From positions 62,001 to 126,000 of the forward strand of contig JAMSKV010000008.1 of assembly GCA_024515975.1 (NCBI GenBank): a stretch of 64,000 bases of DNA, read 5' to 3'. Position numbers and translations under genes: made by a program. Below the pieces are notes generated by a model. It did no database searches and had not been told where the DNA came from. It saw nothing but the letters and a program-made list of their open reading frames with translations. Of the stretch, positions 25,187 to 34,863 are shown piece by piece; positions within the stretch are counted from its first letter, which is position 1; each line of letters begins with the position of its first letter. This DNA comes from Endosaccharibacter trunci (lineage in GTDB: Bacteria; Pseudomonadota; Alphaproteobacteria; Acetobacterales; Acetobacteraceae).

Positions 25187-26752
25187 TCACGCGACCAGGG
25201 GGGTGGCGGGCAGGTTGCCCGGCAAAGGCGGCGCTTCGTCATGCTCATCCGGACCATGGCGCACGGTGCGGACGATCAGCCCGAACTCGATCACGGCCAG
25301 GGTGCCGTAGATCAGGGTGAAGCCGACCAGCGTGACCCAGAGTTGCGCCCGCGTCAGCGAGGATGGGGCGAGCCCGGTCGGCAGCACCCCATCGATCGCC
25401 CAGGGCTGTCGTCCCAGCTCCGCCACCACCCAGCCAAGCTCGGCGGCGATCCAGGGCAGCGGCAGCGCCGCCACCGCGCACAGCAGGAACCAGCGCCGGT
25501 CGAACCGACGCAGCGTGCACAGCACGAAGGCGATGGCGAACAGGGCGATCATCGCGAAGCCGATCGCCGCCATCGCGCGGAACGCCCAAAACAGCACCGG
25601 CACGTCGGGCACGGTGTCCCAGGCCGCCGCTTCGATCTGCGCCGGCGTCGCCTGCGACGGATCGCGCATGCTGCGCCGGAGCAGCAGCGCATAGCCCAGA
25701 TCATGCTGGTGCAGCGCCAATGCTTCCCGCGCCGCCAGATCGTTCGGGTTCCGCTTCAACGCCTGCACCGCCTTGTAGGCGACCAGACCCGAGACGATGC
25801 GGTCCTGCGCCTTCGCGACCAGCTCCTCGATGCCGATCACCGGCGTGTCGAGACTGCGCGTGGCGATCAGGCCCAGCACCCAGGGCACGTCGATCGCCGC
25901 ACGGGTGACGTGCGCCCTGGCGTCCGGGAAGCCGAACACGGTGATTCCGGCCGGCGCGGGCGCGGTGTGCCAGGCGGCCTCGACCGCCGCCAGCTTCATC
26001 TTCTGGTTGTCGGACAGGGTGTAGCCGGACTCGTCGCCCAGAACCACGGCCGAGAGCGAGGCCGCCAGCCCGAACGACGCCGCCACCGCCATGGAACGGC
26101 GCGCGACCTGATGCCAGCGATCCTGCAGCAGATAGAGCGCGGAGACGCCCAGCACCATCACGGATGCGATCACGTAGCCGGCGCTGACGGTGTGCACGAA
26201 TTTGGCCTGCGCCACCGGGTTGAACAGAACCGCGCCGAAATCCACCACTTCCATGCGCATGGTTTCGGGGTTGAAGCGCGCGCCCACCGGATTCTGCATC
26301 CAGCCATTGGCGATAAGGATCCACAGCGCCGACAGGTTGGTGCCCAGCGCCACCATGAAGGTCGCGAACAGATGGCCGACGCGCGACAAGCGGTTCCAGC
26401 CGAAGAACATCAGCCCGACGAAGGTGGCTTCCAGGAAGAAGGCCATCAGCCCTTCGATCGCCAGTGGCGCGCCGAAGATGTCGCCCGCATAGGACGAGAA
26501 ATAGGACCAGTTGGTGCCGAACTCGAACTCCATGGTCAGGCCGGTCGCGACGCCGAGCACAAAGTTGATGCCGAAAATCCTGCCCCAGAACCGCGTGACC
26601 TGGCGCCAGATCTCCCGCCCGGTCATCACGTAGATGCATTCCATGATGACGAGCAGGAACGACAGCCCGAGCGTCAGCGGCACGAACAGGAAATGATAGA
26701 GAGCGGTCAGCGCGAATTGCAGCCGCGACAGATCGACGAAGCCGGGATCCAT
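25187..26752 (-). CDS. cydA: Cytochrome bd ubiquinol oxidase subunit I
   Basis: 521 residues with GGAGGCG upstream of the ATG ending at 26752. H20 (LYHFLFVPLTLGL) corresponds to the haem ligand near the N-terminus, FVHTVSAGYV carries the next conserved His, and ELGRQPWAI is the quinol-site GRQPW signature. The periplasmic Q-loop is the long form, similar in extent to E. coli CydA, so this is a CydA of the L type and not a short-loop CIO. It oxidises ubiquinol and reduces oxygen with high affinity at the plasma membrane. A perfect FNR box (26840-26853) lies 88 bases upstream, shared with divergent cydDC. Confidence 0.95.
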   Translation of the reverse strand: MDPGFVDLSRLQFALTALYHFLFVPLTLGLSFLLVIMECIYVMTGREIWRQVTRFWGRIFGINFVLGVATGLTMEFEFGTNWSYFSSYAGDIFGAPLAIEGLMAFFLEATFVGLMFFGWNRLSRVGHLFATFMVALGTNLSALWILIANGWMQNPVGARFNPETMRMEVVDFGAVLFNPVAQAKFVHTVSAGYVIASVMVLGVSALYLLQDRWHQVARRSMAVAASFGLAASLSAVVLGDESGYTLSDNQKMKLAAVEAAWHTAPAPAGITVFGFPDARAHVTRAAIDVPWVLGLIATRSLDTPVIGIEELVAKAQDRIVSGLVAYKAVQALKRNPNDLAAREALALHQHDLGYALLLRRSMRDPSQATPAQIEAAAWDTVPDVPVLFWAFRAMAAIGFAMIALFAIAFVLCTLRRFDRRWFLLCAVAALPLPWIAAELGWVVAELGRQPWAIDGVLPTGLAPSSLTRAQLWVTLVGFTLIYGTLAVIEFGLIVRTVRHGPDEHDEAPPLPGNLPATPLVA

Positions 26753-26839
26753 AATCGTATCGCCTCCGGTCCCTTGGCGCGACGAAATGGCGACGAAGGG
26801 TTCTGGGCGCCTCGATAGAACCGAATTGCGATCGCCTCC

Positions 26840-26853
26840 TTGATCAGGATCAA
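26840..26853. promoter_or_regulatory. Perfect FNR box between cydA and cydD
   Basis: TTGATCAGGATCAA is an exact match to TTGAT-N4-ATCAA. It lies 88 bases before the cydA start and 35 bases before the cydD start, placed to control both divergent units. The fnr gene at the window start is the obvious candidate regulator. Confidence 0.85.
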
Positions 26854-26887
26854 GGCGCCGCCACCCGTTCGGCGAGACAACGCATCC

Positions 26888-28609
26888 ATGACCACAGCCC
26901 CAGCAGACCCGCCCCCGACCGACCACCGCGCCCGGCAAGGACGCCGACGGGCCTGGCTCGAAGAGGCGAGCGCGCCCGGCCGGCACTGGATCCGGGCGGC
27001 GACCGGGTTGCTGCTGCTCGACGCGGCGGCGGGGGCGGGCTTCGCCGCGGCGCTCGGCGGCGCTGTGCAGACCGCCACGGACGCGCTGCAGATTCCGGGC
27101 CAGCCGCTCGCCCAGGGCAGGCTGGCCGGCTGGATCGTCCTTGGCCTGGTCTGCGCGGTCTCGCGTGGCATCGCTGGCCGGGAGGGCGAGCTCTGCGGCA
27201 ATAGAGCGTCGATCGAGGTGCGGGTCCGGCTCCGGGCCCGGCTATCCCGCGCACTGCTCGCCCGCACGGACCGCCGTCCCGACGACGCCGCGACGCTCGG
27301 CACTACCATCACCGCCCTCGCCGGCGGGGTGGACAGCCTGGACGGCTACGTGTCGCGCCTGCTGCCGGCGCGAAAGGCGGCCGTCCCGGCGCAGATGCTG
27401 GTCCTGCTCGCGACCGCGCTCGGCAGCTGGGTCTCGGCGCTGCTGCTGCTCGGCACGCTGCTGCCCTTCGCCCTGATCATGGCGCTCGCAGGCGGCGCCG
27501 CCGCCGACGAGGCCAGGCAGCAATTCGATGCCCTGGCCCGCCTGTCCGGTTTATTCGCCGACCGCATCCGCAAGCTGCCCCTGATCCTGGCCGCCCGCGC
27601 CGAACGGCGCCAGGCGGCGCTGCTCGGCCGCGCCTCCGCCGATCTGCACCGGCGCACCATGCGCGTGCTGCGTCTCGCCTTCCTGTCCTCGGCGGGGCTC
27701 GAATTCTTCGCCGCCCTCTCCGTCGCCCTCGTGGCGATGTATTGCGGCTTCTCCCTGCTCGGGCTCCTGCCCTTCCGCTCACCCGAGCCGCTCACGCTCG
27801 GGCGCGCGGTGTTCGTGCTGGCGCTGGCGCCCGAGTTCTTCGCCCCCATGCGCCGTCTCGCCGCCGCCTATCACGACGAACGCGCGGCGGAAGCGGCGGC
27901 CGACCGGATGGCGCCGCTGGCGGAGCCGAGCCCGGTTCTCGCGGCCGCGACGCATGCACCGCTCGCCGCCCCACCGCATCTGCGTTTCGAGGCGGTCAGC
28001 GTGCTTTATCCAGGCTGCGATCGTCCCGCGCTGGACGGGCTGGAGATGGACGTGCGTCCGGGCGAGATGGTCGCTCTGCTCGGCGCGAGCGGTACCGGCA
28101 AGAGCAGCGCCATCAAGCTGCTGCTCGGTCTGGCGCCGCTGGCCGGAGGCGAGGTCTGGATCGACGACGCCCCGCTCAGCGGCCTCGGCGATATCGCCGC
28201 CTGCGCGAGTTGGATGGGCCAGGACTCGTTCCTGATCCCGGCTTCCGTCTCCGAGAACATCGCCCTGTCCCGCCGGGATGCCAGCCTGGACGAGATCCGC
28301 GCCGCCGCGAACGCGGCCGGGCTCGAATGGGATGGCGCCGGTGCGGTGCTGCTGGACCGGCAGCTCGACGAGCGCGGCGGCGGCTTGTCGGGTGGAGAGC
28401 GCCGGCGCATCGCCCTGGCCCGCGCCCTGCTCAAACCGTCTGCCCTGCTGCTGCTGGACGAGCCCACCGCCCATCTGGACCCAGACACCGAAGCCGCCTT
28501 GATCGGCACCATCCGCGCGGCCGCGCGCGGACGCACCACCATTGTCGCCACCCATTCGGCCGCCCTGGCCGCCAGCGCCGACCGCATCGTCAGGCTGCAC
28601 GCAGCATGA
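26888..28609 (+). CDS. cydD: Heterodimeric ABC exporter subunit CydD
   Basis: 573 residues from the ATG at 26888. An N-terminal six-helix membrane domain (about 30-330) is followed by an ATPase domain with Walker A GASGTGKSS, signature LSGGERRRIALARALL, Walker B ALLLLDEPTAHLD and the switch His in VATHS. CydDC exports reductants (glutathione, cysteine) and is required to assemble cytochrome bd. The stop overlaps the cydC start. The ribosome site is weak. A longer open frame begins inside the FNR box and is unlikely to be used. Confidence 0.92.
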   Translation: MTTAPADPPPTDHRARQGRRRAWLEEASAPGRHWIRAATGLLLLDAAAGAGFAAALGGAVQTATDALQIPGQPLAQGRLAGWIVLGLVCAVSRGIAGREGELCGNRASIEVRVRLRARLSRALLARTDRRPDDAATLGTTITALAGGVDSLDGYVSRLLPARKAAVPAQMLVLLATALGSWVSALLLLGTLLPFALIMALAGGAAADEARQQFDALARLSGLFADRIRKLPLILAARAERRQAALLGRASADLHRRTMRVLRLAFLSSAGLEFFAALSVALVAMYCGFSLLGLLPFRSPEPLTLGRAVFVLALAPEFFAPMRRLAAAYHDERAAEAAADRMAPLAEPSPVLAAATHAPLAAPPHLRFEAVSVLYPGCDRPALDGLEMDVRPGEMVALLGASGTGKSSAIKLLLGLAPLAGGEVWIDDAPLSGLGDIAACASWMGQDSFLIPASVSENIALSRRDASLDEIRAAANAAGLEWDGAGAVLLDRQLDERGGGLSGGERRRIALARALLKPSALLLLDEPTAHLDPDTEAALIGTIRAAARGRTTIVATHSAALAASADRIVRLHAA

Positions 28610-30276
28610 GACCCGCGCCACATCGCCCCGACAGCATCCGGGCCCTGATCCGGCGCGAGTGCCGCAAGGAAGGGGGCCGCCTGCTGGCTGCAGCGATCAG
28701 CGCCGCCCTGGTCGGCGCGTGCTCCGTTCTTCTGCTCGGCCTGTCCGGCTGGTTCATCGCCGCCACGGCCCTCACCGGCGGCGCTGCGGCGGCGGCCGCG
28801 TTCAACGCACTGCTGCCCTCCGCGACCATCCGCCTGCTGGCAATCCTGCGCACCGGCGGACGCTATGGCGAGCGCGTGTTCGGACACGACGCCGTGCTAC
28901 GCGCCTTCAGCCGCATCCGCCCGGCTCTGTTCTCCCGGCTCGCCGCCGGAGCCCCGGAAACAGCGCTGGCGATGCCGGAAGGCGACGCCGTGTCCCGTCT
29001 GGTGAACGACCTGGACGAGCTCGAGCACCAGGCGGTGATCCGCCACACCGCCTCCTGGTCCTGGCTCGCCACGCTGGCGGCCGGCTTCGCGCTGCTGCTT
29101 CCGTTCGGCGGCTGGAACGTCACGGCCGCCGTGGCGGTACTGGTCGCGGGGCTGCACGCCCTGGCCCGCATGCTCGACCGGCACGCGCGCCAGCACGAAA
29201 ACGGTCTTGCCGCCGCCCGTGCCGCCTTGCGCGACGTGCTGTCTCTTCTGTGCGACGCGGGCGCCGAACTCCGCACCTATGCGCTGCAGGACTGGATCGT
29301 CTCGCGCATCGGAGCCCTGTCCCTGACCCAGGCCGGTGCCGAGCGGCGCATCGCCCGCATCGCCGGCTGGATGGCGCTGGCCCGCGTTTCGGCGTCCGGC
29401 ATCGCCGGCATGATCGCGGTGGCGGCGATTCTCGGCACGGCGCATGACGGCGCGTGGGGCATCGAGCGCGCGGCGCTGTGCGCGCTGGCGGCGTCCATGG
29501 TGGTGGAGGGCGCCGCCTCGCGCCTGCAGGGCGCGCAGCGCTGGGGGGAAGCGCGCGAAACGGAACGCAGACTCGACGCCATGGCCCGCACGCACGCCCC
29601 CGGTCGCTCGACCGGCGGACGTCCCACCGGGGCACCGACCCTGGACTGGCGGGACGGCACGATGCCGACCCCGCCCGGCACGATCGTGGCGCTGCTCGGG
29701 CCGTCCGGCAGCGGCAAGACGACGCTGCTGCATCGCATGACCGGGCTGCTCACTCCGCCTTGCGGCTGCATGGCGATCGGCGGATGCGACCTGGCCGCGC
29801 TCGATCCCGCCGATGCACGACGCTGCTTCGCGCTGATGCCGCAGGATGCGCCGCTGCTGATCGGCACGATCCGCGAGAATCTGACCCTGATGCGTCCGTG
29901 CGCCACGGAGGCCGAGATGTGGGACGCGCTGCACGTCGCTGCTCTGGACGAGCGCATCCGGCGCATGCCGCATGGCCTGGAAACCTGGCTCGCCGCCGAT
30001 GCAGCGCTGTCCGGCGGTGAGCGCCGCCGCCTCGCCCTTGCCCGCACCCTGCTCTCCGATGCGCCCTGGCTGCTGCTGGACGAGCCCACCGAAAGCCTCG
30101 ACGCCGCTACCGAGATGCTGATCCTCCAGCGCCTGCCGGAACGGCTGCGACGCCGCCGGCAGGGCGCGCTGATCGTCACGCACCGCACTGCGCCGCTGGC
30201 GATCTGCGACGAGATCCACGCGCTGAGCCCGATCCCGAAACCGCCGGTCGATGCGGTCTGCCCGGCAAAACAGTGA
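28606..30276 (+). CDS. cydC: Heterodimeric ABC exporter subunit CydC
   Basis: 556 residues starting at the ATG of the ATGA overlap at 28606-28609. It is a membrane domain with LLGLSGWFIAATALTGG (about 44-60), characteristic of CydC, and an ATPase domain with Walker A GPSGSGKTTLL, signature LSGGERRRLALARTLL, Walker B LLLDEPTESLDAATE and VTHR. It pairs with CydD. The same frame is open far upstream inside cydD, but the coupled ATG is the sensible start. Function in bd oxidase assembly is supported by the divergent cydABX. Confidence 0.92.
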   Translation: MRPAPHRPDSIRALIRRECRKEGGRLLAAAISAALVGACSVLLLGLSGWFIAATALTGGAAAAAAFNALLPSATIRLLAILRTGGRYGERVFGHDAVLRAFSRIRPALFSRLAAGAPETALAMPEGDAVSRLVNDLDELEHQAVIRHTASWSWLATLAAGFALLLPFGGWNVTAAVAVLVAGLHALARMLDRHARQHENGLAAARAALRDVLSLLCDAGAELRTYALQDWIVSRIGALSLTQAGAERRIARIAGWMALARVSASGIAGMIAVAAILGTAHDGAWGIERAALCALAASMVVEGAASRLQGAQRWGEARETERRLDAMARTHAPGRSTGGRPTGAPTLDWRDGTMPTPPGTIVALLGPSGSGKTTLLHRMTGLLTPPCGCMAIGGCDLAALDPADARRCFALMPQDAPLLIGTIRENLTLMRPCATEAEMWDALHVAALDERIRRMPHGLETWLAADAALSGGERRRLALARTLLSDAPWLLLDEPTESLDAATEMLILQRLPERLRRRRQGALIVTHRTAPLAICDEIHALSPIPKPPVDAVCPAKQ

Positions 30277-30408
30277 CGGTTCGCCATTCCCGCAGACCGC
30301 ACGGACGGCGTGCGCTTCTGGCATGCGCTCGGCTATCGCAAGGGCCGGCGACCGAGCCGGACCGGTTCGAGCGAAGCGACCATCACCGGCTGGAGATGGC
30401 CCTGACGC

Positions 30409-30717
30409 TCACATCATATGCCGGTGCGCGTTCCCCATGATCCAGAGTGTGCCCCCCACCATCAGCACCACGATCATCACGGAGAACAGGATCAGCTGCA
30501 GATCGTCGCGTTTCTGCTCCGACAGATCGATGTGCAGAAAGCAGCGGAAATGCACCAGGAGTTGCACCAGACCGCAGCCGATCAGCAACCACAGCACCTG
30601 CGCGCGCGGCCGATGCAACGCGACGGCGGCGAACGGGACGGCAGACAGAAGAGCTGCCAGCGCGAAACCGACCAGATAGGTGCGAAGATCGGAGGCGAAA
30701 TCGTGCTTCTCGTTCAT
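30409..30717 (-). CDS. cyoD: Cytochrome bo3 ubiquinol oxidase subunit IV
   Basis: 102 residues with three membrane helices and the CyoD pattern RTYLVGFALAALLSAVPF, then VQLLVHFRCFLHID, ending in WIMGNAHRHMM. It is an accessory subunit stabilising CyoB. The start ATG overlaps the cyoC stop (30714-30717). It is the last visible gene of the operon; cyoE (haem O synthase) is not present nearby. The end faces the cydC end, about 130 bases away. Confidence 0.93.
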   Translation of the reverse strand: MNEKHDFASDLRTYLVGFALAALLSAVPFAAVALHRPRAQVLWLLIGCGLVQLLVHFRCFLHIDLSEQKRDDLQLILFSVMIVVLMVGGTLWIMGNAHRHMM

Positions 30718-31367
30718 GCCGTCAGACCCTGCAGATAGACCACGGAGAAGATGCCGATCCACACGATGTCCAGGAAATGCCAGAACAGGCCGAGCCGCAG
30801 GATGCGCGTCTGCACGCGATCCGCCAGCAACCGCTCCCGCTCGGTCTTGTTGTCGCGGCGCTCGGCCCCGAACACCAGCACCTGGATCATCATCACCACG
30901 ATCCACAGACAGCCGAACGTGACGTGCAATCCGTGCGTGCCGACCAGGGCGAAGAAAGCCGAGAGCTGCCCGCTTCGCCCGATCCCGCCGCCCTTGGCGA
31001 ACATGCCGACGAAATCGTCGATCTCGAAGCAGAGAAACACGAGGCCGAGCAGGAGCGCCGCGCCGAGCCAGAACAGCAGCCAGACGCGGCCGCGTTCATA
31101 TTTCATCACCAGGGTCGCCATGCCGTAGGCAAGGCTGCTGCACAGCAACGCGGCGGTCTCGATCGCCGCAGGGCCCAGCTCGAACAATTGCTTCGGCCCC
31201 GGACCGCCGGCTGTGACCCCCATCATGGTCGCATAGGTGGCGAACAACAGCGCGAACAGCACCAGATCGCTCATCAGGAACACCCAGAAGCCGAACAGCA
31301 GAGGCTCGGCCTCCGCATGCGCCTTCTCGTCCGCATGGGCGAGGTTGAGACCGGGATGGCGGCTCAT
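30714..31367 (-). CDS. cyoC: Cytochrome bo3 ubiquinol oxidase subunit III
   Basis: 217 residues with five membrane helices. Family segments include LLFGFWVFLMSDLVLFALLF (23-42), FALVGTHGLHVTFGCLWI (about 138-155) and FWHFLDIVWIGIFSVVYL at the end. It belongs to the haem-copper oxidase subunit III family. It overlaps cyoB at its start and cyoD at its end by four bases each, indicating tight translational coupling. Confidence 0.94.
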   Translation of the reverse strand: MSRHPGLNLAHADEKAHAEAEPLLFGFWVFLMSDLVLFALLFATYATMMGVTAGGPGPKQLFELGPAAIETAALLCSSLAYGMATLVMKYERGRVWLLFWLGAALLLGLVFLCFEIDDFVGMFAKGGGIGRSGQLSAFFALVGTHGLHVTFGCLWIVVMMIQVLVFGAERRDNKTERERLLADRVQTRILRLGLFWHFLDIVWIGIFSVVYLQGLTA

Positions 31368-33421
31368 GATCCATCCGCCAGAGCGAGTCCGCGATTGCTG
31401 GGCGCAATTTCCTGGTCGCGGCTGGCGGGCCGCTCCATCGCCAGCCGTCCGAGCCAGGCTTCATGCTGGAGCCGGACCTCGCCTGCGGGGACGATCCGCG
31501 TGGTCTCGCGCACGAAGGAGCGCGCGATCACCGTGCCGATCGACAGCAGCAATCCACCCGCGGCCATCCACCAGATGTGCCAGGTCAGCCCGAAGCCGCA
31601 GAGAATGCCGGCGATGCCGAGCAGCGGGCCGACCGCGCTGCCGAGCGGGATCTCGATATCCTCGTACTCGTCCGGCCTCAGATAGGCCATGCCGCCCAGC
31701 TTGTCCCGCATGAACTGATCGCGCCCGGTTACGCGTGGCCGCACGGCGAAATTGTACTCCGGCGGCGGCGCGGACATCGACCATTCCAGCGTCCGTCCGT
31801 TCCACGGATCGCCGGCCGGCACGCGGTTATCGTCGCGCTGGCGTACGCTGACGAACAGCCAGGCGCCGACGGCGAACAAGCCCAGCAGCAACAGCAACGC
31901 CCCGAACGCGGCGATCAACGTCCATGGCCGGTACGCGCCCTGGAAATACTCCACCGTGCGTCGCGGCAGGCCCAGCAGCCCCAGCGCGTAGAGCGGCATG
32001 AAGGCGAACAGGAAACCCGCCGTCCACAGCACGAACACCGTCCGGCCCCATTTCTCGTTCAGGCGAAAGCCGAACGCCTTCGGAAACCAGTACTGGACGG
32101 CGGCAAGCATGCCGAACAGGAGCCCCGGGATCAGGACGTTATGGAAATGCGCCACTAGGAACACCGTGTTGTGCACCTGGTAGTCGATGCCGGGATTGGC
32201 CAGGATGATCCCGGTCATGCCTCCGATCGCGAACATGAGAATGAAGCCAAGCGCGAACAGCAGCGGCACGGCGAAACGAATGCGGCCACGAAACATCGTC
32301 AGCAGCCAGTCGTAGATCTTCACGCCGGTGGGTATGCCGATCAGCATGGTCGCGATCCCGAACACGGCATTGACGTTGGCGCCCTGCCCCATGGTGAAGA
32401 AATGGTGCAGCCAGACGGTGAAGCTCAGAACGGCGATTGCCATGGTCGCATAGACCAGCGACCTGTATCCGTAGAGCGCCTTGGCCGAAAAGGTCGAGAA
32501 CACCTCGGAGTAGACACCGAACGCCGGCAGGATCAGGATGTACACCTCCGGATGCCCGAACAGCCAGAACAGGTTGATGTAGTTCATCACGTCGCCGCCC
32601 CCGCCATTGGTGAAGAAATGGGCGCCGGCATAGCGGTCCAGCGCCAGCAGCGCGGTGGCGACGGTCAATGGCGGCATGGCGAAGATCATCAGGATGGACG
32701 TGCAGAGCGCCGTCCAGCAGAACAAAGGCATGCGGAACAGGTGCATGCCGGGTGCGCGCTCCTTGTAGATCGTGACGGCGAAGTTGATGCCGGTCAGTGT
32801 CGAGCCGATCGAGCTCAGCGTCACCGCCCAGATCCAGTAATCCGGCCCGACATCCGGTGAGAACGCCAGCTCGGTGAAAGGCGGGTAGCCGCTCCAGCCG
32901 CCGGTGGAGAAGCGGCCGATGCACAGCGAGATCATCATCAGTGCCGCGCCCGCCGCGGTGAGCCCGAGGCTAACCGAGTTCAGCAACGGAAACGACACGT
33001 CCCGCGCGCCGATCTGCAACGGCATGGCGTAGTTGATGATGCCCGTCAGGAACGGCATCGCCATGAAGAAGATCATGATCGTGCCGTGGGTGGTGAAGAG
33101 CTGCGCGAAATGATCCGCGGGCAGGTAGCCCGGCGAGTCGTAGGACACCGCCTGCTGCGCGCGCATCATCACGGCTTCCACGACCGCGCGCGACAGCATC
33201 ACCAGCGCCAGCACCACGTACATGATGCCGATCCTCTTGTGATCCAGGCTGGTGAGCCATTCGCTCCACAGCGGCCGCCACAGGCGGAACTTGGTCAGCA
33301 GCACCACGACCGCGAGCGCGCCGACGACCACGATGGAGGCCGCCGCGGTGGCAATGGCGCTATAGAACGGCAGCGCTGCCTGAACGGTGAGCCGGCCGAA
33401 CAGCCAGTCGTTGAGCGTCAT
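31364..33421 (-). CDS. cyoB: Cytochrome bo3 ubiquinol oxidase subunit I
   Basis: 685 residues and about 15 membrane helices. The haem-copper centre is recognisable: the low-spin haem His in TTHGTIMIFFMAMPFL, the Cu-B His and cross-linked Tyr in WLFGHPEVYILILPAFG, the His-His pair in VWLHHFFTMG, and the haem ligands in FLVAHFHNVLIPG. It reduces oxygen to water with ubiquinol electrons and pumps protons. It lies 31 bases after cyoA. Bo3 is the high-aeration oxidase, complementary to the bd oxidase encoded next door. Confidence 0.96.
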   Translation of the reverse strand: MTLNDWLFGRLTVQAALPFYSAIATAAASIVVVGALAVVVLLTKFRLWRPLWSEWLTSLDHKRIGIMYVVLALVMLSRAVVEAVMMRAQQAVSYDSPGYLPADHFAQLFTTHGTIMIFFMAMPFLTGIINYAMPLQIGARDVSFPLLNSVSLGLTAAGAALMMISLCIGRFSTGGWSGYPPFTELAFSPDVGPDYWIWAVTLSSIGSTLTGINFAVTIYKERAPGMHLFRMPLFCWTALCTSILMIFAMPPLTVATALLALDRYAGAHFFTNGGGGDVMNYINLFWLFGHPEVYILILPAFGVYSEVFSTFSAKALYGYRSLVYATMAIAVLSFTVWLHHFFTMGQGANVNAVFGIATMLIGIPTGVKIYDWLLTMFRGRIRFAVPLLFALGFILMFAIGGMTGIILANPGIDYQVHNTVFLVAHFHNVLIPGLLFGMLAAVQYWFPKAFGFRLNEKWGRTVFVLWTAGFLFAFMPLYALGLLGLPRRTVEYFQGAYRPWTLIAAFGALLLLLGLFAVGAWLFVSVRQRDDNRVPAGDPWNGRTLEWSMSAPPPEYNFAVRPRVTGRDQFMRDKLGGMAYLRPDEYEDIEIPLGSAVGPLLGIAGILCGFGLTWHIWWMAAGGLLLSIGTVIARSFVRETTRIVPAGEVRLQHEAWLGRLAMERPASRDQEIAPSNRGLALADGS

Positions 33422-33452
33422 GGTCCGGCCTTCCGATGAAACAGAGAACAGA

Positions 33453-34355
33453 TCATTCTGCCTGGCCGGCCATGCGCATCGTCCTGTCGCCCGGATGGTA
33501 TTTGGCGATGATGCTTGCGAACAGGCCGGGCTGCACGTCGCCGAACAGCAGCCTTCCGTCCGGCGGCAGGCCGAATGCGGCCTTGGCCTTCACCAGCGTG
33601 TCGCGCACGGCCAGCATGCGGTAGCTCGACGGATCCAGCACGCGGCCCGCAACCCGGCATTCGGCGAGGAAACGCGCGAAGGACGCGTCCGGCACCACCT
33701 CGACGCGAACATGCTCGTTCTGGAAGTCGGCGCCGTTATATTGCGTGTTCTCACCATCGAGAACGCCATCCCGATCCGCACGCAGATGCAGCTGGGTTTC
33801 CATGCCGGCCATGGCGTAGATCTGGCTGCCCAGCGCCGGAATGAAGAAGGACTGCATGGTGGCGTCGCTGGTCAGATGGAAGCTGACCGGACGGCCGCGC
33901 GGGATCGCCAGCAGCCCGACGGACGCGACATGCTCCTTCGGATAGATGAACAGGAACTTCCAATCCAGCGCCACCACGTCGATCTCCAGGGGCGCCCCGG
34001 CGCCTGGCAACGGGCGGTAGGGGTCGAGATCGGTCTCGCGTGTGGCTACCATGACGGCGAGTGCCGCCACGATCAGCACGGGAACGCCCCAGATCGGATA
34101 TTCCAGCACGCGCGCGTAGGTCCAGTTGGGCCTGTAGACGCCGCGCCCGCCACGCCGGCGATAGCGCCAGGCGAACAAAGGCACCATCACGAAGACCGGC
34201 AGCACCACGATCATCATCAGTGCCACGGCGATGACCAGCCAGTCGCGCTGCGCTGCGGCCACCATGCCCCACGGATGGAGCATCGAGCTTCCGGTTTGCG
34301 CGCAACCACTCAGGACAACGAGCAGCAGGGCGAACCAGAACGGCGCCGCGGCCAT
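33453..34355 (-). CDS. cyoA: Cytochrome bo3 ubiquinol oxidase subunit II
   Basis: The ATG ending at 34355 gives 300 residues. It begins with a lipoprotein signal whose lipobox is LSGC, then has two membrane helices and a periplasmic cupredoxin domain (VVALDWKFLFIYP; FFIPALGSQIYAMAGM). The copper-A ligands of cytochrome c oxidases are absent, as in quinol oxidases. An upstream extension of the frame has no start signal and lacks the lipoprotein logic. It is the first gene of cyoABCD; the promoter should lie in the 500-base gap upstream, where I see no FNR box. Confidence 0.93.
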   Translation of the reverse strand: MAAAPFWFALLLVVLSGCAQTGSSMLHPWGMVAAAQRDWLVIAVALMMIVVLPVFVMVPLFAWRYRRRGGRGVYRPNWTYARVLEYPIWGVPVLIVAALAVMVATRETDLDPYRPLPGAGAPLEIDVVALDWKFLFIYPKEHVASVGLLAIPRGRPVSFHLTSDATMQSFFIPALGSQIYAMAGMETQLHLRADRDGVLDGENTQYNGADFQNEHVRVEVVPDASFARFLAECRVAGRVLDPSSYRMLAVRDTLVKAKAAFGLPPDGRLLFGDVQPGLFASIIAKYHPGDRTMRMAGQAE

Positions 34356-34863
34356 GGCCGGCCGCTTCAACCCCACGGACGAAGACGCGAAAAGTTCTGG
34401 GCGCCGACATCCGTCGTGAAGGCAAGCGCCCCGGTCATCGCAACAACAGGGGTCATTCGGTCCTTTTCTCCCGGCCACACGCCTCTAAGCCGTTCCGCGC
34501 CGCCCGGTTTCATCACCCGGCACGGAACGCATCCGCGTGGGATGCCTTTATGTCGCCATCCCACCGGCGCCCGACTGGCGGCATTGCTCCGGCTCGCCCG
34601 CCCCTCGATCCCAGAGGTCGCAAGCGGCGTGCCGCCGCCCCGACCGACGCACGCGCAAGGTGGGCTTCTCGACCGGCCGATCCACGGCGCGGTCCTAACT
34701 CCCGCCCGGATGGATCTGCCGCGATGCTCTGCCATTAAGAGGGTGACGTGGCCCACATGACGGCCTCCGCCAGGCCGGAACCGATCCGGCCGTTACGGTC
34801 TGGGCCACCGCGAGCGTGAAGAGCCTCCTGCGTGGTGACGGCCGACGCCCGCTCGGACCCGGA
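34356..34863. other. Gap upstream of cyoA, presumed cyo control region
   Basis: About 500 bases without a defensible gene. It should contain the cyo promoter and the 3' end region of the small gene at 34864-35121. A GC-rich imperfect inverted repeat, TTCCG and CCGG halves around 34495-34530, might be structural. No FNR consensus was found. Confidence 0.45.

Noticed and set aside
22270-25320. A 1016-residue plus-strand open frame
   Set aside because: It is antisense to hemN, cydX and cydB, is Arg/Pro/Ala-rich with no domain, and arises from the GC-rich third-position bias of the true genes.
25175-26818. A 547-residue plus-strand open frame
   Set aside because: It is antisense to cydA, which has clear family motifs.
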